Part shown: positions 11,617-22,785 of the stretch, piece by piece
Layout: each line of letters starts with the position of its first letter
How positions within the stretch are numbered: position 1 is the first letter of the stretch
From: Paraspadella gotoi
Lineage: Eukaryota; Chaetognatha
Length of the DNA: 64,000 bases
Assembly (NCBI GenBank): GCA_051294375.1
Contig: CM119267.1
Coordinates: 12,843,081-12,907,080, forward strand
Direction of reading: 5' to 3'
Notes under the pieces: model-generated
The model's input: only the letters and a program-made list of their open reading frames with translations
Database searches by the model: none
What the model was told of the DNA's origin: nothing
Translations under genes and position numbers: made by a program

Positions 11617-14600
11617 TTGTTCTTTTTTTAAAAAGAAACCAGACCGAGGTCAAATTTAATATTTGCATATTTAATTAATTTATAAATAGTTATCACAACT
11701 CAAATAATTATTATTTAAAAAAGTTAAAAATGATTAAATATATACACTAAAAATATTTATAAATTTAATAATAGTACAAATTATCAGAATAACAAAAACA
11801 GTAATGTTTAATTTGACTATATCTCTCTTATCAACTCCTATTTTAGATATAATTTGCCAATAGTGGGCCAACCGGTCCAAGTTGCAATAATAAATAAAAA
11901 CAAAATTTTTTTTTAATAATGTGATGCATGCAATTATATTATTTGGCAAAAGTGCTGCATATATAATAGGTCACATTAGCTGATTTATATGTGACAATGC
12001 ATATCATTATAAGTTATTCTTCATTTTTTTAAAAATGTATCCACGAAAATCTCGGATGTAAATTTGGGATTTTGTATTGAGAAAAAAGCCCCGAATAAAT
12101 GGCGATAATAAAAGTTTTTAGAAGGAAAAACATAATCATAATTTTTCAAAAAAAGAACGATCACGCAAGAGAGAGAGAGAGCCGGAACTCGTTTACTCGT
12201 TTACTCGTCGCCTAGTGACGGTGGTGAAAAAAAAAGTGAATACAATTTTTTTTTTTTAAAGAAATATAGAGAGAGGGAGAGAGAGAAAGAGAAAGAGAGA
12301 GAGAGAGAGAACACAAAACGCGTTATTAGGTCATGTTCCTTGACATTGTTTACTCGTTTAACGGCCACGAAATCCAGGAAAAAGAGAAAAAGCGCGGAAT
12401 AAATGGTGATAATAAAAGTTTTTAGAAGGAAAAAAATAATCAGAGAGAAAGAGAGAGAGAGAGAGAGAGAGGAGAAAAAGAAAAAGAAAAACCGAATTTC
12501 GAAAAAGCAGCAACTGACAAAAATAGGAAAAAAAATCTATACATAATTTAAAGAAATAAAAGAAAGGCAAAAATATGTTACAATTGTTTACAATTGGAAA
12601 TTTTTCCAATTTTTTCCAATCGCAGCTTGTAAAAGATTTTATTTTTATTTGTATTAAAATTAAGATATAGCTTCTCATTAAAAAGTTATTTTGAGTTCCC
12701 ATTTTTATTATAGATTTAAATTTTTTTTTTGAATTTCATCTTTAATATTATATACTGCAATATGTAAATTAGATTAAAGCATTTCTATATACTAATTTGG
12801 ATATTATAATGAGTACTATAATCTCATTTGCATATTGCAGTAAATCATAATGAAGTGGAAATTCAAACAAAAAATACTTGAATCCAAATGTAATACGAAA
12901 ATATCAAAGCTATTTCAAGATGAGAAGCCATATTTAAATTTTTAACTTACTATGATCGCACACTTTTGTAAAACTTTATCATAATTCATAATAATTTTAT
13001 TTAAAAAAAACGGTAAGTCCCAACCAAACCTATAAAAGCGTAGTAGTTTTTATATAAAAATAGCGTGACGCCGACGAGACGACGCCGACGACGACGACGT
13101 CACAAAGAAGCAAATCTAAAACATTATAGAGCCTGAACCGGCTTCGCTGGTCATGGCTCGATAAAAATACAATAATATATTAATAAAATTTGAAATGATC
13201 ATTGTATAATAACATCATTTGGATCTTACCTCTTTTCATTTTGTCAGAAAATGTAATTTCCATAGTACTAATTTTACTTTTAGTTTGATTCATAATATTT
13301 TCATTCAAATTCTTCAAGTTATTTAGGGAATTTTTGTTTTGTTCCTGTCCACTGTTTAAATTTTTAATATCTTTAGCTAAGATGGTGATAGTCTTATTGA
13401 TTTCATCCAGTGTTTTGAAAATTATTTGGTTTTCAATCATTTCTGCCCTTGTTGTTTTAGAGATGTTCATGTTCTTTAAAAATAAATTTTCAATCTTTTT
13501 GTAATTATCATGTATTTGAAATATTAGTCCTTGAGTTGTTTTATTCATGTTTACATTGCAATCATTATGCTCAACAGAATCATTTTCTGTATTATTATTA
13601 TTTTTCATCTGTAATTTTTCATCTGTAATTATAATTTTTAAATCTTCAGTTATATTCTCTATTTTTAAATGGAATATAGAGTAGTGTTCATTAAGAATTC
13701 CTTCCATTTTTTTTGCTTCTTGTGATAACGCATCATTTATGTGGTCAAATCCTAAAATAAAAAAAGTATCTATTTAATGAAATGTGTTAATCCCTAAACA
13801 CGCAAACAACGTAATGAAAGCTAAGTATGGGTAAAATGAGTTTGAGCAAACAATGTTGGATCTTTCCACGATCCTTAGCGGTATCTAATTAATTAATTCA
13901 AGTTAATTAATTAATTATGCAATTAATTATTTAATTAATTTGATCCGAAATGTTTGTTTTTAGGTCTTTTCGTCACTGACCACGACAAAAGCAACGATGA
14001 CAATGATGGCGACGATGACAATAATGCCAATAACGATTGACTTACTTGATTGATTGAGAAATAAATTGATTGATTGAAAAATTAACTAATAAATAAGTAA
14101 ATTTATTTATAGAATAATAAATTGATTGATTAATTGACAGATTAATTAATTATTAATTAAATAATTGATTAATTAACTGATTAATTATTTGATTAATTTA
14201 CATTTAATATAAAAAGACAAAGAAGCATAATCAATTAGTGAAACAGGTTTTTTGTTTTTTTCCATTTAAACTCATTTCCACTCAAATGATTCCATCGACA
14301 CTAAATTTCCAGCTTAATCACACACTTTCCTACCCGCATAAAATAATTCAAGTCAATTGCCCCATCCACATCCAATTGGCATTCAAATAGTGAAATAAAT
14401 TTTTTTTCCATTTAAACTCATTTTCACTAGCACGATTCCATCGAAACTTCCTATCCAACTTCAAACACACATTTCCCTACCCACACACAAAATTTCATTC
14501 CAATCCATCCACCCAATCACAAGTAATTGGAGTTTTTTGATAAGGGTTACAGACGGACGGACGGACTTAATTTTTTTGCATAATTTATTATAATTCGATG

Positions 14601-17600
14601 TTCTGACATGATATAAGTGAATGCCCGACAAGATTGAGTGGGCGGACTGACGAAGTGGATTATAGATTCGACTAAAAAGAATATAACACTAGTAAAGTTA
14701 CAGTTATTGATAAATTTGAGTTATATAATTTAAATATATGATGTTTGTAAAATATTTGTAAAAAATTAGAATTTTTTTAATCCTTAATTATTGTTCTAAA
14801 TAACAAAGCATTATCTGCATTACGAAACTTGGGTCTGTTGAAATATTTAAGTTCCTATTGCTGCAAAAAATAACATTATGTGGCGGTATATTCACACCGC
14901 CTCACGTCCACCATCCTTCAGCCAAATCTATTGGCTCAGAGGGGGAACACACCATTCCAGGCGTAGTGTTCCATCCACAGTCCTAACGACTTCCCTCTGC
15001 GTTGGCAAAGCGAGACCGTCCTAGGCTAAACGCGCCTCTGAGGCGTCACTGAAGGTCGGAAGCCCCCAAAGCCAACAGTGAGATGCTCCATCCCAAGGGG
15101 CATCACAGGCAACCCGGCTGTTGCCATAATTAGCAGTGAAGAATTTTTGGGACACTCAGCTCAAGCCAAAGCAATGACAAAGTTTTTATATTTTTTGTAG
15201 TTCATTACTTTCCAGTAAAATAACAATGAACAATTTTAAATAAGCTTTTCCATGCATATATTGACCACTAAGTGCTCATAAAAACTGATATTATATAGTT
15301 TAGACTTTATGTGAAGTTTGATAGATTCAAAGGATGTAGATCACAAACCTGCTATGAGTTTCTCTTCTTTATTATGAGAGCTATAATTCCAAGAGTTCCA
15401 AAGTGAAATTATATTTTCTAGCATTAATTCATGTTTACCAAAAAATTCATCTGATTTATTATTCCAAATACCCTTAACACTTTGGGATAAATCTGAAACA
15501 GAATTTTTTAAGATTTTTTGTTCAAACGAAATTACACTAAAAACTTGACTAAAGCTTTTATTTATTTCTAAAAGTGATTCCTGTAAAGTTATGATAGAAT
15601 CACTCACATTTAAAATATTATCAATCGTTTTAGGACTTTGATGCTCCGAAAGATCGGTTGAGTTCAAATCCATTAAAATTTTGTGGAGGGAAGTTAATGT
15701 TAAAAGGATATGACAGTTTTCCTTATTTAAAATTGAAGTTGAATTTATGTTTTTATTTTTTTTCTCATCTGAAGTATGTGTTATATTGCTAATAAAAAAT
15801 TCAATAATGTCTTTAACATTATGTAAGTATTCTTTGGACCCAACCAACATCATTTCTTTTAACTGAAAACTCATGTTTCTCGCCTGTTGGACTCGAGCTA
15901 ATAATTCAGTTTCAATTATTGATGAATTAATGGTTTGAAAATCATTGTAAAAATTTGCTACGTTTTTGAAGCTCGGAATAATATTTTGTAAAAATTCTTG
16001 AGCTATCTCAGAAACGTTTGTACATGCTAGGATATTATCAGTAAAATGGTATTGTGATTTTGACGTTTGATTAAAAGTCATGACCTCCTGTTTAAGGGCA
16101 AAAAATGACTCAGATTGTAGTTTTATAGAGTCAAGTATTTGAGTAATTGCTTTTCTGTCAACAACTGAATTTAAAACATCTAATGTATAGTTTAAAACTT
16201 CATTTTGTTTTTTATCAAATTCACTCAATTTATTTAAAATAAACCCAATTGAGCTACTTAATTCATTGGTTTCATTATTTATTGATTTATTAAAATAAGA
16301 ATCATGATTATCTTTCGATAAATTATAAAGATTTGATAAATAGTAATAGATCATTGAAGAATTCTGTATTATTGCTTTTTGATTATGAAGTAATAATTTA
16401 TTTTGATAAAAGAGATTGGACATAATTTTTTCCATCATATCACTTGAATTTTGATAATCAGAAATATTTTGAAATTCATTGCATTGAGAAGGTAGCCATG
16501 GATTGTAATTTAAATAAGAATTAAACATAATGTTTGTCATTTTTTCTGCAAGGTTAGTATAATTTATTCTATTAGAATCAAACAAATCTGTAATAAAGTA
16601 CTCACTTAAATCACTTAGATATTCCGGTGTCTGACTGGATATATTCATTAGGAAATCGAGAATAGCTGAATTTTCAACCGCAGAATTACTTTCACTTAGT
16701 ATGGACTGAATAGAATTCAAACTCGAATTGTAATTTTTAAGAATATTTTGTAACTTGATCTTGAAATGAGTTACATTCGGGCTGGAAGATTCGGAAAGCG
16801 AATTGAGTTCTTGCATTTTCTTTCCGATACTTAATATTTCTTCTTCGGTTTTATTCAACAGTGCCAAAGTTTGCTTGTCATTAGATGAGTGCATTGATTT
16901 TTTCATTAAAGGTATAATGTGGTGGAGAGGATCGCATGGTTTTAATTTTAAGTCTCTCTCAATTCGCATTACGGAAGAATTTAGGGTCAGAAGTAAATCC
17001 AAGTGAGCAGATTCTTGATAAATGTATTCCTTCTCGTTTAGTTTATAAATCGAATTATTTAAATCCGACAAAATTGTATTTGTGTAGAAAGTAGTTTTAA
17101 TGGAATTTATACTCGTATTGTAAATTCCCAAAATTTCATTTAGCCTTATTTTAAAATCAGTAACATTTGGATCAGATGTGTCCACAAGTCCATTCAATTG
17201 GAGTATTTTTTCAGCTAGATCCAATATTTCATTTTCAGTCTTATTCCAAAGCTCTACAGCTTGTTTTACGAAAGACTTGTGCGTCGATTTTTTAACGGTT
17301 AATACGCGACTCTGAGCCGATCGGAGTTGATAGAGTTCTTCCTCAATTCTGGTTACTGAGTGATTGAGAGTTAACAGCAAATCTATCGATGGAAACTCAT
17401 CTCGAATGTATTCGCGTCGATTCATTTTATAAATGGTCTTGTTGAGTTGCAGCAAAATATCGAAAATGTTTTCGTTGGATTCGGCCGATCGAGCCAGCGG
17501 TTGCGGCGCTTCTAGCGTCGACGATAATGTGGGGACATTAAAAGACGTTTCGCTCGAAGGCGCCGGAAACTTTATGACAACAAGCGCGATGAGTATTAGG

Positions 17601-18703
17601 AGAAGTATCACGACGATGATCAAAAGAAAGAGCGCTATTCTCAACATTCTCTTGATCGAGTGCTTCTGCGACTGGCCGCTTCCCACGCTGGCGCTGGAAG
17701 CTCGGGAATTGTTGGTGGATTCCAAAAGCCTGGCTGAGCTGCCGCCAGGGATCGTGTTGCAACCAATGCCGAAGGAGAGGGGCTCGTTGGATTCCGCCGG
17801 CGATTCTGAGATCACTGTGCCGATCTTTGAAGAGGCCGGCCGGGATTCGACCGATAGTCTCGTGCCGAATTTGGAAGCGGAACCGAGCAGACGCCTCGCC
17901 GTACTAGGTTGACTCTCCTCCGCGGGTGTCAGGACGGTAACGCCGGTGGTTCCGGAGCCCACCGCGCTGACCTTCGAAGAAGTCGGCCGTGATGACGGCG
18001 GTCGTTTCGATGTATTCAACTGAAGCGAGGGTGCCGACCACGCCTCAACGGATCTCACTGACGCCGCAGTGGGCGGCCGCATCGGGAAATGTTTTAAGGA
18101 AGGTTGTGAGGATTTTCGTTCGCCCGAAGCCGCGTGCGGCGCCACGTTCGGATCGCCCATGCCATTCGAGACGGAGTCGAATTTATTGGCTTCAATTTTC
18201 GGAAACGTGCCAGTTTCAAAACGTGGAGACGGCGTGGAACTGATATTGACGCCGACTTTCGGAACGGGTCCCTGACTCTCGCGAACCTGTGCCTTGGTAG
18301 GAGGCGGATTCAGTTTTCCTTGTTTCGAATTTTTCTTTTTCTTTTTTCCTTTCGTCGTTTCTTCCAGAGGCGCAAGGATTGTCGCTAAACGAGCGTCACC
18401 GTTTGGAGCATTCAGCGGCGGAAGCGATGGCAGCGCTGAAGGTAGAGCCGGTGCCTTCAGCGGGGCTCGCGATCCGCCGCCGCCGCTTTTTAATCTGTCG
18501 ATGGTGCGACCGGATGCGCTCAACGGCGGGTGGGTAGAAGCAGAGGACGCGCCGATGACGACGCCGGGAGCCTCGACGCCGACCATGGAATCCCCGGAGA
18601 AGGAGGGACGGAGTTGAGGAAGTTTGCTGTCGTCAAGCTCGCTGTCAAACTCGTCCTCGTAGTCGATTATTTCGTCGAGACTGCTATTTTTTGGGACCGA
18701 CAT
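4160..18703 (-). CDS. Giant type II membrane glycoprotein with C-terminal IgGFc-binding-like segment (spliced, whole gene)
   Basis: Nine exons read on the minus strand: 18703-15349, 13751-13230, 11088-7442, 7378-7196, 5177-4967, 4899-4717, 4651-4485, 4394-4241 and a tentative last one, 4176-4160. Every junction has GT...AG ends and matching phase; the total is 8439 bases, exactly 2813 codons with the stop. The protein has a long Ser/Pro-rich N-terminus without signal peptide, one hydrophobic helix at residues 353-379, then a huge ectodomain rich in Asn-X-Ser/Thr sites and hydrophobic heptad-like spacing. It ends in a cysteine-bearing stretch and an IgGFc-binding-protein-like domain. Type II topology (N-terminus inside) is inferred from the Lys/Arg residues before the helix and the sequons after it. 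A surface adhesion, mucus or coat role fits the architecture but is a guess. The weakest points are the first donor (GTTTGT) and the tiny last exon. Confidence 0.8.
5199..6092. mobile_element. TA-flanked foldback MITE in intron 4 of the giant gene
   Basis: Long inverted arms start with CATGGTGACAATTTTACA at 5201 and end with the complement at 6090, each next to a TA dinucleotide. Arms of about 200 bases or more enclose AT-rich DNA, and no coding frame is seen. A TA target duplication suggests Tc1/mariner-type mobilisation. An older relative lies inside the hAT-like element at about 1260-2440. Confidence 0.72.
6284..6886 (+). repeat. SINE-like repeat, tandem dimer (family A)
   Basis: Two copies of a roughly 240-base unit start with GAAGAGACAGTAATTAT and end with TTTTAGTCCACCAT. 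A linker with 'gttcggaagtcgggctcacc' joins them. At least seven loci of this family occur in the window. Read on the opposite strand, the unit has possible but imperfect pol III A-box (GCAGTTAAGAG) and B-box (GATCCGAAGCTC) motifs. Confidence 0.85.
6940..7085 (+). repeat. Degenerate TTAGGG-type patch
   Basis: GGTTAGGG, TTAGGGTT and ATTAGGG motifs are interspersed with variants, just beyond the SINE dimer and inside intron 4 of the giant gene. Confidence 0.6.
7196..11088 (-). CDS. Exons 3 and 4 of the giant gene: 1276 codons of glycosylated coiled-coil ectodomain
   Basis: Exon 3 runs from 11088 (acceptor TTTTTTTTACAG) to 7442 and exon 4 from 7378 to 7196 (donor GTAAGTGAAG). Between them, 7441-7379 reads as an open frame but carries GTAAGC at its start and TTATCTTTCAG at its end, so it is probably a 63-base intron with no stop. 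By eye there are roughly fifty Asn-X-Ser/Thr sequons in this part, spaced between stretches of hydrophobic residues at 3-4 residue intervals, as in a long coiled coil. Almost no cysteines occur until the last few codons. The frame past 7196 into AT-rich DNA is intron read-through, not protein. Confidence 0.82.
11100..11345. repeat. 22-bp tandem array (GATGCGATGATAACCAAATA type)
   Basis: About ten degenerate copies of a 20-25-base unit containing GATGCGATGATAA. The same satellite recurs at about 20040-20360. It lies in intron 2 of the giant gene. Confidence 0.85.
11376..12480. repeat. GA microsatellites with a dispersed repeat block
   Basis: Runs of GAGAGA (11376-11432, 11571-11611, 12266-12310, 12440-12475) alternate with copies of a block containing 'aaatggcgataataaaag' (about 11535, 12098 and 12400). 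The same block recurs near 20680 and 21362. No gene is visible. Confidence 0.8.
13230..13751 (-). CDS. Exon 2 of the giant gene: glycosylated coiled-coil segment
   Basis: The acceptor TTTTATTTTAG precedes 13751 and the donor GTAAGATCC follows 13230. The exon is 522 bases, entering and leaving in phase 1, so it is a symmetrical cassette. It starts with the residues G-F-D-H-I, much like the G-F-D-L-I start of exon 3, which suggests exon duplication. The content is Asn/Lys/Ile-rich with several N-glycosylation sequons and no cysteine-rich fold. Confidence 0.75.
13845..14690 (-). mobile_element. AGTCGGATCTGC-family repeat, minus orientation
   Basis: Runs from 'gagcaaacaatgttggatc' (one terminus) to the region around 'gacatgatataagtgaatgc'. 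The same internal segments appear in plus orientation at 22786-24700, 50088-50962 and 51067-52060: ACGGACGGACGG, the 'tgtgtgggtaggaa' unit and the GACGATGACAATAATG block. It lies inside intron 1 of the giant gene. No coding frame. Confidence 0.65.
14879..15117 (+). repeat. TGTGGCGG-family element, truncated copy
   Basis: Begins TGTGGCGGTATATTCACACC and matches 45490-45727, including 'ggctcagagggggaacacac' and 'cccccaaagccaacagtgag'. The right inverted arm seen in the 45.5-kb copy is missing here. Confidence 0.8.
15349..18703 (-). CDS. Exon 1 of the giant gene: cytoplasmic tail, transmembrane helix, first ectodomain repeats
   Basis: The ATG at 18703 opens a 1118-codon exon. Residues 1-350 are low-complexity, rich in Ser, Pro, Gly and Ala, with an acidic start (about 10-27) and a Lys cluster near 119-125. 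The coding DNA here (17450-18703) is GC-rich, unlike the AT-rich remainder. A helix of Ile/Leu/Val at about 353-379 follows the basic KHSIKR. Residues of about 413-540 and 543-668 are two copies of one module: each starts with an LNxxIYKxNxxEYI motif, contains LLLTLN, then (L/W)NKTExEIL, and ends with PNVTxFKI and NSIxS. The exon ends in phase 1 at 15349 with the weak donor GTTTGT. Reading on would add only Gly-Leu before a stop. Confidence 0.85.
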
Positions 18704-19595
18704 TTTGATTTTTTTTTGTTTTTTTTTTTGAAATTTGTAATTTAAGGATCAGATATATTGGACAACAACTGTTATCCTTAATGAAGTTTTGTACGTAAAT
18801 TCGTTTTTATTTTTGTTTTGCCAGCAGAGCTTTTAATACTAGTCTTGGGGCATACAGTACTATTTTTTTCTCATTTTTGAAACTTGTGTTTCAGTTTAAA
18901 CACATAAATTACAACAATCGCAGGACATTAAATCTCAGAAGCGAATTCAATGTCGTTATTTCTCCACAACAAATGACCGAACAGGAAGTCGATGACCGAA
19001 TCGTCTGGTTTTCCCCGACGATCGCACGAATGCGAAGGAAAAGTTGACCCTTCCGATGAAAGGTAGGTGTTAAGGTAAGTAGATTTCGAAAACGAAAATT
19101 GGACACGCAATAAAATATTTCCGCGGTTCTTTGAACGAGGTTATTATTTTATTTTACATGATGGTCAAATTTAGTTACATAGTCTAATGTATACTCTTAA
19201 ATTTGATCAATGGAACCGAAGAAAGAAAAACTGAATAAAAATAAGCCACGGGTTCGTCTCCTACGGATTCTCTGATATTCTCGTACTCATGATTTGGGCG
19301 GAGTCAGAGACAGAGAGGGAAGATTCGCATTCCCTCATGCGACGACGACGGAAAAGACGACGACGACGACGAAGGCAGCATAGACCTCAAGAGGGGAGAC
19401 GGAAAGGACGAAAACCGCGAAATACGAATTGAAAGAAGTTGGGACATATGTCAAAGTCAACATTTGTTGTTGTTGTTGTTGTCACAGTGGTCATGGAACC
19501 GCCGAGTAAAAGTGGGTGATTGCTACTACCAGATAAAGTATTTAATTTATTTCGACATTGTGGTATAATCCTTTCTTTTCGTTGTGTAATAATTA

Positions 19596-19655
19596 TTAGA
19601 AAAGTTTGAAATGAATTTTCAACAACGATTTTATTTTTAATAAAAAACGGACATG

Positions 19656-19691
<36 letters not shown>

Positions 19692-19824
19692 TTCTTTATG
19701 CACATAATTTGTTTCAAATTCACTAACTTTTTAATGCTGATGAAGGCTTGTAGTTAAGCCGAAACATGTCCGTTTTTTATTAAAAATAAAATCGTTGTTG
19801 AAAATTCATTTCAAACTTTTCTAA
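19596..19824 (+). ncRNA. Foldback repeat with hammerhead-ribozyme-like core
   Basis: Perfect 60-base inverted arms lie at 19596-19655 and 19765-19824. Between them are a CT microsatellite and the string CTGATGA (19737-19743), the stem GGCTT/AAGCC (19745-19749 with 19756-19760) and GAAA (19761-19764). GAAA abuts the right arm, which starts CATGTCCG. In hammerhead numbering the arms form stem III. The base run just after the left arm is CC, where an active motif would have UC or similar: one change (C for U) at the cleavage triplet. No good stem I is seen. Similar cores at 3147 and 48518 have compensating changes in the middle stem. Confidence 0.5.
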
Positions 19825-20039
19825 TTATTAATTTATTTCTAAAATTAAGACGAAAAAATAAATTTTAAAAGACTCATGGTCTCGCCAGAAAATTAATGAA
19901 AAAACCGGAAAAAAAACGAATGAATGATGCGATAACGAATTATTGATGGAATAGTGATTGATTGATGTAATAGTACTTGAATAATGTAATAGTAATTTAT
20001 TGATGTAATAGTACTTGAATAATGTAATAGTAATTTATT

Positions 20040-20360
20040 GATGTAATAGGAATTGATTATTGATGCGATGATAACCAAATATTGATGCGATGATAACCAA
20101 AGGATTGATGCGATGATAACCAAAGGATTTATGCGATGATAACCAAATGATTGATGCGATGATAACCAAATATTGATGCGATGATAACCAAATGATGGAT
20201 TCGATGATAGTCTTTCATTGATGCGATGATAATCATTCATTGAAGCGATGACAGTCCTTCATTGATCGGATGGTAATCATTCATTGATGAGATGATAGTC
20301 ATTCATTAATGCGATGATAGTCATTCATTGTTGCGATGATAGTCATTCAATGACGCGATG
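20040..20360. repeat. 22-bp tandem array (GATGCGATGATAACCAAA type)
   Basis: About fourteen degenerate units, of the same family as 11100-11345, preceded by a related 'gatgtaatagta' array (about 19940-20050). Confidence 0.85.
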
Positions 20361-21660
20361 ACTCAATTAGAGAGAGAGAGAGAGATAAAGAGAGAGAGAG
20401 AGAGAAAAAAAAAGAGAAACAGAGAGAGAAAGAGAGACAGAGAGAGAAATCGTGAATCTAATTTGACGCCGTCGATCAAATAAGAGAGAGAGAGAGAGAG
20501 ACAGAAAGTGTACGAACACTTGCGGGTTTGTGCGACTACGAAATCGGGAATCTAATTTGACACCGTCGATCAAATAACTTTGTTTCCAAACATATTCTGA
20601 CTAAATCTCGGAGCGGTAAAATAAATCCATGAAAATCTCGGATGTAAATTTTGGATTTTGTATTGAGAAAAAAGCGCAAAATAAATGGCGATAATAAAAG
20701 TTTTTAGAAGGAGAAAAATAATCAGAATTTTTAGAAAAACGCACGATCACGCAAGAGATCGTACAGAGAGAGACAGAGACAGAAGAGAGAGAGAGAGAGA
20801 AGCTGGACAGCCGATTCAGAGCTGATCTCGTTTTTAGAGTTTTTTTAGGGTCGAACTCCTTTCCTTTCTATAAATAAATATTAAAAATCTTAAAAGCATA
20901 AGGATCGTCGCAATCGCATAAGAAATATCTGGATTGACGACAAATTTTGATACTAAAAAAATCAAATTTGAGAAAAATAAAGAAAAAAATATAAAAAAAA
21001 TAAATAAAATAAAGAATAATAAATATAAAACAGTAAAATAACTTATTTTCGAGTTTAATTTTTAGCAAGTGCTAAGTCTGGAGAGACATTATTGAAAGTA
21101 CTTTTGTTTTACTTTTAGCCCATATAAGCGAGCAGTTTGATCGAATGCGACCTCTCTAAACACTGTCAGCATTCCCAGACAAAAGACAAAGTAAAACTTG
21201 AATCAGACTAACGAAGTGAAGTAAAGACTAAAGTGAAGTAAAATGAAGTAAAGTAAAATAAAATAATAAAGTAAATATATATTAAAAAAAATATTATTCT
21301 GATTGATATTTAGAATATTTAGGAAAAAAAATTTACGAAAATCTTGGATGTAAATTTGGGAATAAATGGCAATAATAAAAGTTTTCAGAGGAAAAAAAAT
21401 AATCAGAGAGAGAGAGAGAGAGAAAAAAAATCGTTTTCAGACGAATCAGCAGCGGCAGCAGCAGAGGCACCCAGAAAAAAAGAAAGAAATCAAAAGGCAG
21501 CAGCAGAAGCAGCAGGAGAAAAGAGAGAAAAAGAAAGAGCCCCTGCAGAGCCAGCTGCAGACTCATTTTTTTTCCCTATGATTATGAATCAGTGACTAGG
21601 GAAAAGAGAGAGGGAGAGAGACATGTAATTAAAAGAGAAAAGAGAGAGAGAAAGAAATAT
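20360..21660. repeat. GA-rich microsatellite and dispersed-repeat zone
   Basis: GAGAGA runs at 20370-20450, 20484-20502, 20767-20800, 21404-21424 and 21600-21655 are mixed with copies of the 'aaatggcgataataaaag' block and a CAG/AGC-rich patch (21430-21560). The patch is repeated in reverse at 52385-52620. Short frames here are low-complexity Arg/Glu or Leu/Ser products and not genes. Confidence 0.75.
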
Positions 21661-22039
21661 GAAAATAAAAGAGAGAAAATTTGTTTGTTTTTTGATAAAA
21701 TGTAAACAAAACATATTTACTAACTGTCCAGACTCAATTTTAAGCATATCGATGATGAGAAGCTGTATATAAATTTTCAGCTTCATACACCCAAATTTAA
21801 TCATAAAAAAGGCGATCTATAATTTGGAACGCCGACGACAACAACGACGACGCCACTTATGGGCAAAAGCGTTACAATATCGTCGCAAACGCTAAGCGAT
21901 TGCGACGATAAAAAAGAAATATTTGGGAATAGAGCCATTGTGGACGCAACAAGTTTCAGAGTAAGAAGGAATTTATTCTTCAATTCTATAACTATGGTAT
22001 TTACAAGGTCAAAGTTTGACCACAACGAGAAAGAGTAAA

Positions 22040-22340
22040 CGATCGAGGGTGTAGTCGGGCATTGCCTAGGTTCACCCCGCCTATAAGCATGACACCTTCA
22101 GTCCTGACCCGGTGGCTCATTGAGTAAAGCCATCAGCTCATGACCACTAGGTACCGGGTTCAATCCCAACCCGGTACCTACCCTGCGGGAAGCGTGAGGA
22201 CGGCTGTAAGCCGCCTTGGGGGTGTGGCGAACCCTCAAGCCTGGTTCCAAGCCCAGGACCCGTTCCATAGCTACTAAAGGGGGTTATAGAAGTTATGGAT
22301 AGTCATCTTCTGCCCACTTTGCGTCTTATCCACAAGGGTA
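22040..22340 (+). repeat. tRNA-derived SINE
   Basis: A tRNA-like head has an A-box-like GGTGGCTCATTGAGTAA (about 22110-22127) and a perfect B box GGTTCAATCCC (22157-22167), followed by the complementary strand CCGGTACC (GGTACC before and after). An unrelated GC-richer body follows. The spacing between boxes suits pol III transcription. It is not a complete tRNA gene. Confidence 0.65.
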
Positions 22341-22785
22341 AGGTTGAAGGTAAGGTCACTGGTTTGACCGAGGTTGCGTGTTGTAGTTGTTCGTCCACAC
22401 CATATAAAAATTTTTTTGTACATTCAATGTATATTTCAAAATGTATAAATTTTCGTTTGAGCATTATCTCATTCAAAATTTTTGACTCCTCTATTCAGAA
22501 AAAAAAGAAATAGAGAGAGCGACATATAATTAAAAGAGAGCCGCTGGACAGCCGCTGCAGAGCTTTTTTGATGAATCAGAAGAAGCAGCGATGGAGTAAA
22601 AGAGAGAGAGAGAGAGCGATATACAATAGGGCGTTTAAAAATAACAATATATAACAAATCGAATCGTATAATAGTGTAAAAATTTTAAAACCGGATTTGA
22701 ATTCCTTACAAAAGTTGATATAAGAAAGTATAATCCATTTTAAGAAATTCTTCCATTAAGTTGGTTAAAAATGTTAAAAACTATT

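Noticed and set aside
17433-18617. Plus-strand frames opposite the start of the giant gene
   Set aside because: Shadow frames in the GC-rich, Ser/Pro-coding part of exon 1.
22105-22175. Functional tRNA gene
   Set aside because: Has A- and B-box-like motifs but no cloverleaf with a proper anticodon arm; followed by a SINE-like body.
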